Shown here one piece after another: positions 35,272-47,400 of a stretch of 64,000 nucleotides of DNA. Both the position numbers and the translations under genes were made by a program. Every line of letters starts with the position of its first letter. The first letter of the stretch is position 1. Under the pieces are notes generated by a model, which made no database searches, was not told the origin of the DNA, and saw nothing but the letters and a program-made list of their open reading frames with translations. This DNA comes from Cepaea nemoralis (lineage: Eukaryota > Mollusca > Gastropoda > Stylommatophora > Helicidae). Location of the stretch: the NCBI GenBank assembly GCA_014155875.1, contig JACEFZ010022361.1, forward strand, positions 62,001 through 126,000, written 5' to 3'.

Positions 35272-35530
35272 AGCGTTCCGAGCCATTGAGGTTCTTTGCT
35301 GCAGATACAATCCGTCTCCATTCATCGCTTTGGTTGACCTTCTCTTGCCAGTCGTTGATTCCAAGTGCTTGTAGGTCTGTATATATATTATCTCTCCACC
35401 GTCTTCTTGGTCTACCTCGGGGTCTACGGTCATTTATTTCCAGAGTGTAAGCGAGTATTGTTTCCCTATTATCTTCCATTCTTTCTATATGCCCCAGCCA
35501 TTGTAGTCTATTAGCCTTCATGATACCAGT
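35272..35530 (-). mobile_element. LINE 3' end: RT C-terminal segment with GAA tail
   Basis: The - strand frame gives RLQWLGHIERMEDNR, a PRGRPRRRWRDNIYTDL block and WRRIVSAAKNLNGSER running straight into the GAA tract. This is the post-RT region of a non-LTR element, 5'-truncated. Confidence 0.85.
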
Positions 35531-36120
35531 GATCCGAATTCCAGGCTTATGTATCTGTTTCGTAACAAAATAGTTTTTACAAAGGTGGGGATGTTAACCC
35601 TAAGCTTCAACCCCCAACCTGGAGGACCAGGGTGTTTCTCTTTGTCTGTTCTCTACCCTTTGACCTGTCCGGCTTTGGAGGCCCTGTTGGTAGCTACGCT
35701 ACCGCCGGCATAGCTCTCGGTGTCATTGAGAAACTCAAGCTCCCCCACCACGACAAGGTGGAAACACCATCGGAGGAGCTGTCACTGAACTAGCAGAGGA
35801 AACGGTCTACATAGAGAGATTCGATTCTTTGCTGATGACGTTTTCAAGGGACACCACATTTCACATATAATTTCACATTTCGTTCCCTTGGCACACTAAG
35901 ACTTCAAAGTTTAAAGATAGAGCACAACCCACTACTGGCAACGCTGACCGTATTCCGGTACGAACGAATCTAAGGCCTTTTTTTCGTGAGATTGGAAGCA
36001 CTAGACTCGAGTTTCGCTCTCTTTTGAGGACATCAACTCACTAGAAACCTCACCTCCCCAACCTATACACATCTCCCCTTTGCGTGGTTTCGAGACAGAC
36101 AGCCTTGTGTTGGTTTTCAT
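35531..36120. other. Unassigned, repeat-like
   Basis: The part at 35580-35830 is moderately GC-rich and has an open stretch, but I cannot name a family. The rest shows nothing. Confidence 0.35.
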
Positions 36121-36124
36121 ACAA

Positions 36125-36250
36125 TGGTATGAGTGCCGGTCGTTCAGAAAGCAATGGCAAACTACTGAACGTAAAACTTGCCCAGGCACCACAAATAGCC
36201 AAAAAATTATGGGATTGACTGCTACGTCCTGTAAGGGATATGCAACTAAC
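36125..36250 (+). repeat. SINE family A, 5'-truncated copy
   Basis: It runs from GCCGGTCGTTCAGAAAGCAA to CGTCCTGTAAGGGATATGCA. Confidence 0.8.
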
Positions 36251-36303
36251 TTTTAACTCTACTAGATAATGATCGTGACTGTTAGACTAGTTAGACCAGA
36301 TAC

Positions 36304-36436
36304 GAGAAGCCACGGCAGCAGCAGGATATAACAATAAGAAATAAAAGCCGTTAGGTACTTGTTTAGTATCTCTCACCTTTTTTTCCGCAGGGATTACAAT
36401 TCCTAACTGTTTTTATTTCCTATAGTTATATCAGAG
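36304..36436. mobile_element. Palindromic MITE-like element, copy 1
   Basis: The left arm has CAGCAGGATATAACAATAAG and AAATAAAA; the right arm has TTTTTATTTCCTATAGTTAT. The same arms occur at 59668-59787. Confidence 0.6.
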
Positions 36437-36636
36437 GTGGAAAGCCTTTGCTTTTGCCAAGGACCATTTTGATATCTACAACATCAGTCTTGGGCAAACA
36501 AACTTAAAAATGAGTATGCTATATGTGGTCAAACATTGACGAGCTCAGCCCTGGCGTGATGTCTGGAACTGCTTCACCTGGGTGAGGCGTGAGATTCTAG
36601 CTGGTAATGATGACGTTGCTACTACATTTATTGCTG

Positions 36637-37020
36637 ATTGTTTATCATCATCATCTTCCACTTCTGCCTTCAAGCGTCGTGGGAAAGGAATAATTTGCCC
36701 TCCAGCGCCCAGTGGGCGGCACTTGATAGTGTCATTCCGTGTGATTGTAAAATGTCATTGATGTCGTCAATCCATTTTCTTCTTGGACGTCCTCGTGGTC
36801 TCGTCGCAGATGATTTTTGATGTAAGACTAGTGATGGTAGTTGCTGGTGTTGCATTCTAAAGACATGGCCAAACCACTTGATCTTCTGTCTTTCAATAAA
36901 TGTGGCACAAGGTGTTGATGCCACTGTCTGCCTGGTAACATGATTTCTTACTCGGTCTCGGATTGTTAAGTTGGCAGCTCTCATCAGGCATCTCATCTCG
37001 CAGTGGTTGATTTTGCGAGA
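36637..37020 (-). mobile_element. LINE 3' end fragment with GAT tail
   Basis: The - strand frame gives a VTRQTVASTPCATFIERQK block, IKWFGHVFRMQ, TRPRGRPRRKWIDDINDIL and GKLFLSHDA, then a GATGATGAT tail at 36645-36656. This is the C-terminal region after an RT, 5'-truncated. Confidence 0.85.
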
Positions 37021-37544
37021 GTGTGATTTGGATGAAGTTCAAGTTTGAGATTGGTAGCATAGGGTTGGTATGAATATGCTGTTTATTATCTGTCGCTTTG
37101 CGGACATGGGTATATTTGGATGTTTCAGTAAGGGTGGTAGTTGATATGTGCTGATTGTTTATAAAGCTCCGAAATGTTTTGAATTTGGAGTGCCACCTGC
37201 GGTTGCCTTGGCAGGGTCAGACCAAATGATTTCGCGGGCCTTATACTGCCCACAGACTGGACGTCCCCTGCTCCTGAGTTAGAGAGTGGTTTAAATTGAT
37301 TTGTCCCAATTGGTTATTAGAAGGGACGTCATTGTACTCTGGACACATCCACATGAATCTCCCTAAACACATTTCAAAATATATGGATGCTTGCATCAGG
37401 CAGGTGTGCTGGCTAACAAATAGCGGGCTGCTGGCTTTTAGACCGCCAGTAGTCGGGACGCACATCATGGACAGAGCAGACGTTCTGGAGAATATCTATG
37501 AACAACTGTTAGTTGAAGAAACGATAACACAGAGAACGACATGT
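37021..37544. other. Unassigned intergenic DNA
   Basis: No gene or repeat that I can support. Confidence 0.35.
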
Positions 37545-37548
37545 TTAA

Positions 37549-37768
37549 CCAATTCAGTGTCAAACAAAAACTAGGTTTGGACCAAATATGGTACATAATG
37601 AAATGAGCAAGTGTTATGAGGTAAATTTCCATTTGCTGAGCATTAAAATTGCGGAAGATACGAAGAAACAAATCAAATAATATGATGACCATACTATGCG
37701 ATATATCATCCTTCTGTCCAAATGGGAGGTCAAATTTGGCTATATAGTATCCTTTGACACTGAATCAA
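37549..37768. mobile_element. 220-bp MITE, family G, with TTAA on both sides
   Basis: Inverted ends CCAATTCAGTGTCAAA and TTTGACACTGAATCAA are bounded by TTAA at 37545-37548 and 37769-37772. It is colinear with the copy at 27245-27469 in the opposite orientation. Confidence 0.85.
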
Positions 37769-38059
37769 TTAATGATGCCAGAGTTTGGATGTAAATGTGG
37801 TTCTAGACGATGCATAAGAAGAGGAATCCGTGTGTTTACAACCCGTGTGATACTGGAATCATCAGCATAAGGTCATTGCAGAGGGAGATATCGCATCCAC
37901 GGTCTTTCCCGGAATGCTATGATGTCAATATTTAGAAACCAAGAAGAGAAAGAAGACATCATGCGATGAACTGGCATATGCCTCTAAGCCTGTACTACAG
38001 AGACGCAAGACGAAAGGTTTGAAGACTACTGTCCGCCGACCTTCACTGTGTAAATTGAT

Positions 38060-38110
38060 GACTTATGATGATGGTGGGTGGTGTGATGATGATGATGGTG
38101 ATGATGATGG

Positions 38111-38153
<43 letters not shown>

Positions 38154-38180
38154 TGATGATGATGATGGTGGTGGTGATCA
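38060..38180. repeat. GAT/GATG microsatellite
   Basis: About 120 bp of GATGATG and GTGATGATG units, just downstream of the - strand gene's end. Confidence 0.95.
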
Positions 38181-38229
38181 TGATTTGTGAAGCAAATTAG
38201 CACAGACTCAGCATAGATACAACTTGCGT

Positions 38230-38235
38230 TTTATT
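38230..38235 (-). terminator. Polyadenylation signal AATAAA of the 150-aa gene
   Basis: The canonical hexamer on the - strand lies about 5 nt after the stop codon. Confidence 0.65.
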
Positions 38236-38240
38236 TCTTT

Positions 38241-38448
38241 TCATGGGCAGTTCAGCTTTTCAACCCAACCTACAGGCGGCAATGTCGGCGGGCCCAATAA
38301 GTGTTTGAAAGGCCGGTTGTGCTCGTCAACGTGCGGGTTGAAAGTGTTGCTCCACTTCGGGATATCCGGAACCCACACCGGGTAAATGTCTGGGGTGGTG
38401 TACTCGGTGGGCGGGCGGTGACATGGCAGTTCAGGGAAATCGGGCAGA
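38241..38448 (-). CDS. Last coding exon of the unrecognised 150-aa gene
   Basis: Acceptor CTCATCTCTCCCCAG. The first base completes Ser, then LPDFPELPCHRPPTEYTTPD and onward to the TGA at 38243-38241. AATAAA follows almost at once, implying a very short 3' UTR. Confidence 0.87.
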
Positions 38449-41400
38449 CTGGGGAGAGATGAGCAAGTTGTCGTTGAATTCTTAGTGTTTAAATACCATG
38501 CAACACGACAGTTTACAACAAACGATTTCTATTATAGTCTGTCCAGAAATGAATGCCATCATTCACGATCAATTATTTTGAAAACTGTCTGTTGCATCGT
38601 TATGAAATTTTTCCTGCCGTCTTATATTTACCCCCACCCAAGGAATATATCTTTGATAGGTCCAAAAGCAACTTAAATCATGGAAAGCGGCGACATTTCT
38701 TTGATGTTTTGGTGAAAAACTAGTGATATCTCGCTAACAAACTTGTTTTACTGTAATTTTCCGCCAGATCGGATGACGACACAAAGCTCTACGTGAGACA
38801 CTTGTCATAACGCCAATCCTATGTCTTACGAGAAAATTAACTATTCGGCGCTATTGTTTCCGTGTGAAGAGGTAATACATCTAATAATATGGACTTCATC
38901 TCTGTCCCGTAAATTATATACCGCATATAAACAAACTTTGAAATCTGCTGTACAATCTCCAGAACAAAATTTATTTTGTTGGGTAGACATAATGATAAGG
39001 TTATATGCTAAATCTCATCATTTTCTCTCAGTTGGTTACTGAGATATGGAATTTTATATGGGGTAGACAAAGTAAACAGACTATAGAAAATAATGAACAT
39101 TGATACGTGTTTTGTCTTTGTGATGCATCCTTACATGTTTATGTTCATAATGTTTTAGAAAACATCAACACATTCGTGTATGTTTTATGTTGGTTTTGTT
39201 TTAGGAAATAGTCAACACATCCACACATATTTTATCTTCGTGATGTTTTAGAAAATAGTCAACACAAACATACATGTTTTATATTCGTGATGTCTTAGAA
39301 AACAAAACAATCAACACATTCAAACATATATCATGTTTTAGAAAGCAGTGAGCACATTCACACAAGTTTTATGTTTGTAATGGTTTTGAAAGCTACAAAG
39401 TAATAACTAGGGCCGTTGACTGTCATCTCAGTATGGCGGCTCTTGCATTTATTATCATCATCATGCAACAGGACATTTAGAGAAAGCTGCTCTCATCTCC
39501 CCGCAAAGTACAAGAGGAACAAGACGAGATGATGATACTCCCATCAGCCAGCAAGGTACAAGAGGAACAAGATGAGATGATGATACTCCAATCAGCCCGC
39601 AAGGTACAAGAGGAACAAGATGAGATGATAATACTCTCATCTCCCCGCAAGGTACAAGAGGAACAAGATGAGATGATGATACTCCCATCAGCCCGCAAGG
39701 TACAAGAGGAACAAGATAAGATGATGATACTCCCATCAGCCCGCAAGGTACAAGAGGAACAAGATGAGATGATGATACTCTCATCTCCCCGCAAGGTACA
39801 AGAGGATCACGATAAGATGATGATACTCTCATTTCCCCGCAAGGTACAAGAGGAACACAATGAGATGATGATATTCTCATCTCCTCGCAAGGTACAAGAG
39901 GAACAAGATAAGATGATGATACTCCCATCAGCCCGCAAGGTACAAGAGGAACAAGATTAGATGATGATACTCTCATCTCCCCGCAAGGTACAAGAGGATC
40001 ACGATAAGATGATGATACTCTCATCTCCCCGCAAGGTACAAGAGGAACAAGATGAGATGATGATACTCTCATCTCCCCGCAAGGTACAAGAGGAACAAGA
40101 TGAGATGATGATACTCTCATCTCCTCACAAGGTACAAGAGGAACAAGATGAGATGATGATACTTCCATCAGCCCGCAAGGTACAAGAGGAACAAGATGAG
40201 ATGATGATACTCCCATCAGCCCGCAAAATAAAAGAGGAACAAGATGAGATGATGATACTCCCATCTCCCCGCAAGGTACAAGAGGAACAAGATGAGATGA
40301 TGATACTTTCATCTCCCCGCAAGGTACAAGAGGAACAAGATAAGATGATGATACTTTCATCTTCCCGCAAGGTACAAGAGGAACAAGATGAGATGAGATA
40401 ATGTTGATACACACTTCACCCCACAAGGTACAAGAGGAACAAGATGAGATGATGATACTCACATCAGCCCACAAGGTACAAGAGGAACAAGATGAGATTA
40501 TGATACTCTCATCTCCCCGCAAGGTACAAGAGGAACAAGATAAGATGATGATACTCTCATCTCCCCACAAGGTACAAGAGGAACAAGATGAGATGATTGT
40601 CGTGAAATACTGAAGAGTTAACGATTCCCAGATGTACGACTGGATACACCGACTAACCAGGTAGGAGAAGGGTTAACCAACAAAGGAGTGACCAGGCGCA
40701 TGTGTTTCTAGGTCAAGACCCAGAAGGAGACCAACAGTACAGGTAACCTGTCGCGTGGAAAAATTGGTTTGCGACAAAGGCAGACAGCATTATTGGATAG
40801 CATATTGCGGTCTGAATGTATGAAGAATGGAAACGGTTCAGAGTTGGAATTTTCCACTAACAATGATAATGCAGTCTGGATGTGAGGTGTCCAGCAATGT
40901 CAAGGACTATGCGGCAAAAATGACCGATATAAAGAGGGTCAATTCTTTGTGTAAGTTTAGTGTGTGTTCCAAACTGACCTGAAGGAGATATGTTCTTGAG
41001 TGGAATAGAAATACACGTCCCTAATGATGGAAAGAGGGGATAATAGTGTGTTATTCGCTAAGTGTTTTTTCGATTCCAGGAACATAGATGCCTAAATAAG
41101 GTATAAAGATATTAGATATAGTTTAGGATATGAATATAGATGTGAGTGAAGTGCATTTAACATTGCTTTCTATTAGTAGGAATAGTATAGACGTTAGGTG
41201 AATCTTCTATCCTATGTCAGAGTGGGTTTTTTCGGAAGCCTTTTCATTTCGGCTGGAGGAAAAGACACTCACATAGGAGGGAAGAGGAAGCAGACACAGA
41301 TCTCATTATTAAATGTATATCACAAAGGTTTCCATACCAGTGCGGGACTTATCAACTAAGAGATAAAACAGATGGCTGTGGTCAAGTTCACTCAGTGTTG

Positions 41401-44400
41401 ATAACCCACAAGAAAGCACTTTAAAGTAATAAAGCACGACACTTGTGCATAAGAAAGGAAGGAAAAGAAGTGGCATCTTAATAAGTCAGGAGGACAGAGA
41501 ATGGAAAATAGAGATCATACAAACTAAAGAAAAAAAGACTCAAATTACTCAATATCGTAGAGTTGCAAGGTGCATACAAAGTGCCTATATCAATTAAGAA
41601 CTATCCAGTGTAGAACTGTTACAGGACAAAAATAGAGAACACTAGAAACGCGATGTGTTTTTCCAGGATGGAATTAAGAACGCTATAAGATAATAAAGAC
41701 CATACAGTTTACGCTGACAGCATATGGTGATCGGGTTAAATACATTCATACAGTGGTGAACATATTTCATTACAAAAAACGGATATATCTACAGACTCAA
41801 GCAGACGGAGCTGTCAGGGTGAGACCGTTCTGTTATATCTATGTCATGTCCTGTACTCTAGCTGACAGAAGAGACGAGAGAAACCACGGAGACTATCTAT
41901 CAACATCTTATCTGGCAGCCACACTAGAAGAACATACCAACTACATAGACAATATCCATACATACACCAGACATAGTTTTTATTAATAAATCTTTTATCT
42001 TATCGTTGAAAGGAACTGTTGTCGGAGTATGTGTTGAGGGAATAATAGAGAGAGAGAAAGAAATAGATATATGGAAGGGAAGACAGAAGAGAGGAGTGTA
42101 GACCAAAGTCAGTCAATAATCCCAACAGATAATAAGTTTAAAGATGTACTTGTTGAGTCCAGTCTTCTCTCGGGAATTTAACAGGACAATGATGATACTT
42201 TCATCTCCCCGCAAGGTACAAGAGTGACAAAATGAGATGAGATAATGATGATACTCACTTCACCCCACAAGGTACAAGAGGAACAAGATGAGATAATGAT
42301 ACACACATCAGCCCGCAAGGTACAAGAGGAACAAGATGAGATGATGATACTCACATCAGCCCACAAGGTACAAGAGGAACAAGATAAGATGATGATACTC
42401 CCATCAGCCCGCAAGGTACAAGAGGAACAAGATTAGATGATGATACTCTCATCTCCCCGCAAGGTACAAGAGGATCACGATAAGATGATGATACTCTCAT
42501 TTCCCCGCAAGGTACAAGAGGAACAAGATGAGATGATGATACTCCCATCTCCCCGCAAGGTACAAGAGGAACAAGATGAGATGATGATACTCTCATCTCC
42601 TCACAAGGTACAAGAGGAACAAGATGAGATGATGATACTTCCATCAGCCCGCAAGGTACAAGAGGAACAAGATGAGATGATGATACTCCCATCAGCCCGC
42701 AAAATAAAAGAGGAACAAGATGAGATGATGATACTCCCATCTCCCCGCAAGGTAGAAGAGGAACAAGATGAGATGATGATACTTTCATCTCCCCGCAAGG
42801 TACAAGAGGAACAAGATAAGATGATGATACTTTCATCTTCCCGCAAGGTACAAGAGGAACAAGATGAGATGAGATAATGTTGATACACACTTCACCCCAC
42901 AAGGTACAAGAGGAACAAGATGAGATGATGATACTCACATCAGCCCACAAGGTACAAGAGGAACAAGATGAGATGGTGATACTCTCATCTCCCCGCAAGG
43001 TACAAGAGGAACAAGATAAGATGATGATACTCTCATCTCCCCACAAGGTACAAGAGGAACAAGATGAGATGATTGTCGTGAAATACTGAAGAGTTAACGA
43101 TTCCCAGATGTACGACTGGATACACCGACTAACCAGGTAGGAGAAGGGTTAACCAACAAAGGAGTGACCAGGCGCATGTGTTTCTAGGTCAAGACCCAGA
43201 AGGAGACCAACAGTACAGGTAACCTGTCGCGTGGAAAAATTGGTTTGCGACAAAGGCAGACAGCATTATTGGATAGCATATTGCGGTCTGAATGTATGAA
43301 GAATGGAAACGGTTCAGAGTTGGAATTTTCCACTAACAATGATAATGCAGTCTGGATGTGAGGTGTCCAGCAATGTCAAGGACTATGCGGCAAAAATGAC
43401 CGATATAAAGAGGGTCAATTCTTTGAGTAAGTTTAGTGTGTGTTCCAAACTGACCTGAAGGAGATATGTTCTTGAGTGGGAATAGAAATACACGTCCCTA
43501 ATGATGGAAAGAGGGGATAATAGTGTGTTATTCGCTAAGTGTTTTTTCGATTCCAGGAACATAGATGCCTAAATAAGGTATAAAGATATTAGATATAGTT
43601 TAGGATATGAATATAGATGTGAATGAATAGCATTTACCATTGCTTTCTATTAGTAGGAATAGTATAGACGTTAGGTGAATCTTCTATCCTATGTCAAAGT
43701 GGGTTTTTTCGGAAGCCTTTTCATTTCGGCTGGAGGAAAAGACACTCACATAGGAGGGAAGAGGAAGCAGACACAGATCTCATTATTAAATGTATATCAC
43801 AAAGGTTTCCATACCAGTGCGGGACTTATCAACTAAGAGATAAAACAGATGGCTGTGGTCAAGTTCACTCAGTGTTGATAACCCACAAGAAAGCACTTTA
43901 AAGTAATAAAGCACGACACTTGTGCATAAGAAAGGAAGGAAAAGAAGTGGCATCTTAATAAGTCAGGAGGACAGAGAATGGAAAATAGAGATCATACAAA
44001 CTAAAGAAAAAAAGACTCAAATTACTCAATATCGTAGAGTTGCAAGGTGCATACAAAGTGCCTATATCAATTAAGAACTATCCAGTGTAGAACTGTTACA
44101 GGACAAAAATAGAGAACACTAGAAACGCGATGTGTTTTTCCAGGATGGAATTAAGAACGCTATAAGATAATAAAGACCATACAGTTTACGCTGACAGCAT
44201 ATGGTGATCGGGTTAAATACATTCATACAGTGGTGAACATATTTCATTACAAAAAACGGATATATCTACAGACTCAAGCAGACGGAGCTGTCAGGGTGAG
44301 ACCGTTCTGTTATATCTATGTCATGTCCTGTACTCTAGCTGACAGAAGAGACGAGAGAAACCACGGAGACTATCTATCAACATCTTATCTGGCAGCCACA

Positions 44401-47400
44401 CTAGAAGAACATACCAACTACATAGACAATATCCATACATACACCAGACATAGTTTTTATTAATAAATCTTTTATCTTATCGTTGAAAGGAACTGTTGTC
44501 GGAGTATGTGTTGAGGGAATAATAGAGAGAGAGAAAGAAATAGATATATGGAAGGGAAGACAGAAGAGAGGAGTGTAGACCAAAGTCAGTCAATAATCCC
44601 AACAGATAATAAGTTTAAAGATGTACTTGTTGAGTCCAGTCTTCTCTCGGGAATTTAACAGGACAATGATGATACTTTCATCTCCCCGCAAGGTACAAGA
44701 GTGACAAAATGAGATGAGATAATGATGATACTCACTTCACCCCACAAGGTACAAGAGGAACAAGATGAGATAATGATACACACATCAGCCCGCAAGGTAC
44801 AAGAGGAACAAGATGAGATGATGATACTCACATCAGCCCACAAGGTACAAGAGGAACAAGATAAGATGATGATACTTCCATCAGCCCACAAAGTACAAGA
44901 GGAACAAGATAAGATGATGATACTCTCATCAGCCCGCAAGGTACAAGAGGAACAAGATAAGATGATGATACTCCCATCTCCCCGCAAGGTACAAGAGGAA
45001 CAAGATGAGATGATGACACTTTCATCTCCCCGCAAGGTACAAGAGGAACCAGATGAGATGATGATACTCTCATCTCCCCGCAAGGTACAAGAGGAACAAG
45101 ATGAAATGATGATACTTTCATCTCCCCGCAAGGTAGAAGAGGAACAAGATGAGATGATATAATGATGATACTCACATCAGCCCACAAGGTACAAGAGGAA
45201 CAAGATGAGATGATGATACTCACATCTCCCTGCAAGGTACAAGAGGAACAAGATAAGATGATGATACTCCCATCACCACACAAGGTACAAGAGGAACAAG
45301 ATGAGATGATGATACTCACATCAGCCCACAAGGTACAAGAGGAACAAGATTAGATGATGATACTCTCATCTCCCCGCAAGGTACAAGAGGAACAAGATAA
45401 GATGATGATACTCACATCACCCCACAAGGTACAAGAGGAACAAGATAAGATGATGATACTCACATCACCCCACAAGGTACAAGAGGAACAAGATGAGATA
45501 ATGATACTCACATCAGCCCGCAAGGTACAAGAGGAACAAGATAAGATGATGATACTCACATCAGCCGACAAGGTACAAGAGGAACAAGATGAGATGATGA
45601 TACTTCCATCAGCCCGCAAGGTATAAGAGGAACAAGATGATATAATGATACTCACATCAACCCGGAAGGTGCAAGAGGAACAAGATGAGATAATGATACT
45701 CACATCAGCCCGCAAGGTACAAGAGGAACAAGATGAGATGATGATACTCACATCAGCCCACAAGGTATAAGAGGAACACGATGAGATGATAATACTCACA
45801 TGAGCCCGCAAGGTACAAGAGGAACAAGATGAGATAATGATACTCACATCAGCCCACAATGTACAAGAGGAACAAAATAATATGATGATGATACTCTCTT
45901 CATCCCCCAAGTTACAAAAGGAACTAGATGACATGATGATACTCCAATCACACCGGAAGGTACAAGAGGAACAAGATGAGATAATGATACTCACATCAGC
46001 CCGCAAGGTACAAGAGGAACAAGATGAGATGATGATACTTTTATCTCCCCGCAAGGTACAAGAGGAACAAGATAAGATGATGATACTCTCATCTCCCCGC
46101 AAGGTACTAGAGGAACAAGATGAGATGATGATACTCTCATCTCCCCGAAAGGTACAAGAGGAACAAGATGAGATGATGATACTTTCATCTCCCCGCAAGG
46201 TACAAGAGGAACAAGATAAGATGATGATACTCTCATCTCCCCGCAAGGTACTAGAGGAACAAGATGAGATGATGATACTCTCATCTCCCCGAAAGGTACA
46301 AGAGGAACAAGATGAGATGATGATACTTTCATCTCCCCGCAAGGTACAAGAGGAACAAGATAAGATGATGATACTCTCATCTCCCCCCAAGGTGAAAGAG
46401 GAACAAGATAAGATGATGATACTATCATCTCCCCGCAAGGTACAAGAGGAACAAGATGAGATGAGATAATGTTGATACTCACTTCACCCCACAAGGTACA
46501 AGAGGAACAAGATGAGATGATGATACTCACATCAGCCCACAAGGTACAAGAGGAACAAGATGAGATGATGATACTCTCATCTCCCCGCAAGGTACAAGAG
46601 GAACAAGATAAGATGATGATACTCTCATCTCCCCACAAGGTACAAGAGGAACAAGATGAGATGAGATAATGATGGTACTCACTTCACCCCACAAGGTACA
46701 AGAGGAACAAGATGAGATAATGATACTCACATCAGCCCGCAAGGTACAAGAGGAACAAGATGAGATGATGATACTCCCATCAGCACACAAGGTACAAGAG
46801 GAACAAGATAAGATGATGATACTTCCATCAGCCCACAAAGTACAAGAGGAACAAGATAAGATGATGATACTCTCATCAGCCCGCAAGGTACAAGAGGAAC
46901 AAGATGAGATGATGATACTCCCATCTCCCCGCAAGGTACAAGAGGAACAAGATAAGATGATGATACTCTCATCTCCCCGCAAGGTACAAGAGGAACAAGA
47001 TAAGATGATGATACTCCCATCACCCCACAAGGTACAAGAGGAACAAGATGAGATGATGATACTCACATCAGCCCACAAGGTACAAGAGGAACAAGATGAG
47101 ATGATGATACTCTCATCTCCCCGCAAGGTACAAGAGGAGCAAGATAAGATGATGATACTCACATCACCCCACAATGTATAAGAGGAAGAAGATAAGATGA
47201 TGATACTCACATCACCCCACAAGGTACAAGAGGAACAAGATGAGATAATTATACTCACATCAGCCCGCAAGGTACAAGAGGAACAAGATAAGATGATGAT
47301 ACTCACATCAGCCGACAAGGTACAAGAGGAACAAGATGAGATGATGATACTCCCATCAGCTCGCAAGGTATAAGAGGATCAAGATGATATAATGATACTC

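Noticed and set aside
35097..35433. Lys- or Glu-rich ORFs over the CTT run
   Set aside because: They are translations of a trinucleotide microsatellite; only the non-GAA part is real LINE coding sequence.
41753..41986. 77-codon ORF conserved in both spacers (also 44230-44463)
   Set aside because: The identity reflects the recent 2.48-kb duplication, not selection; composition and context are not gene-like.
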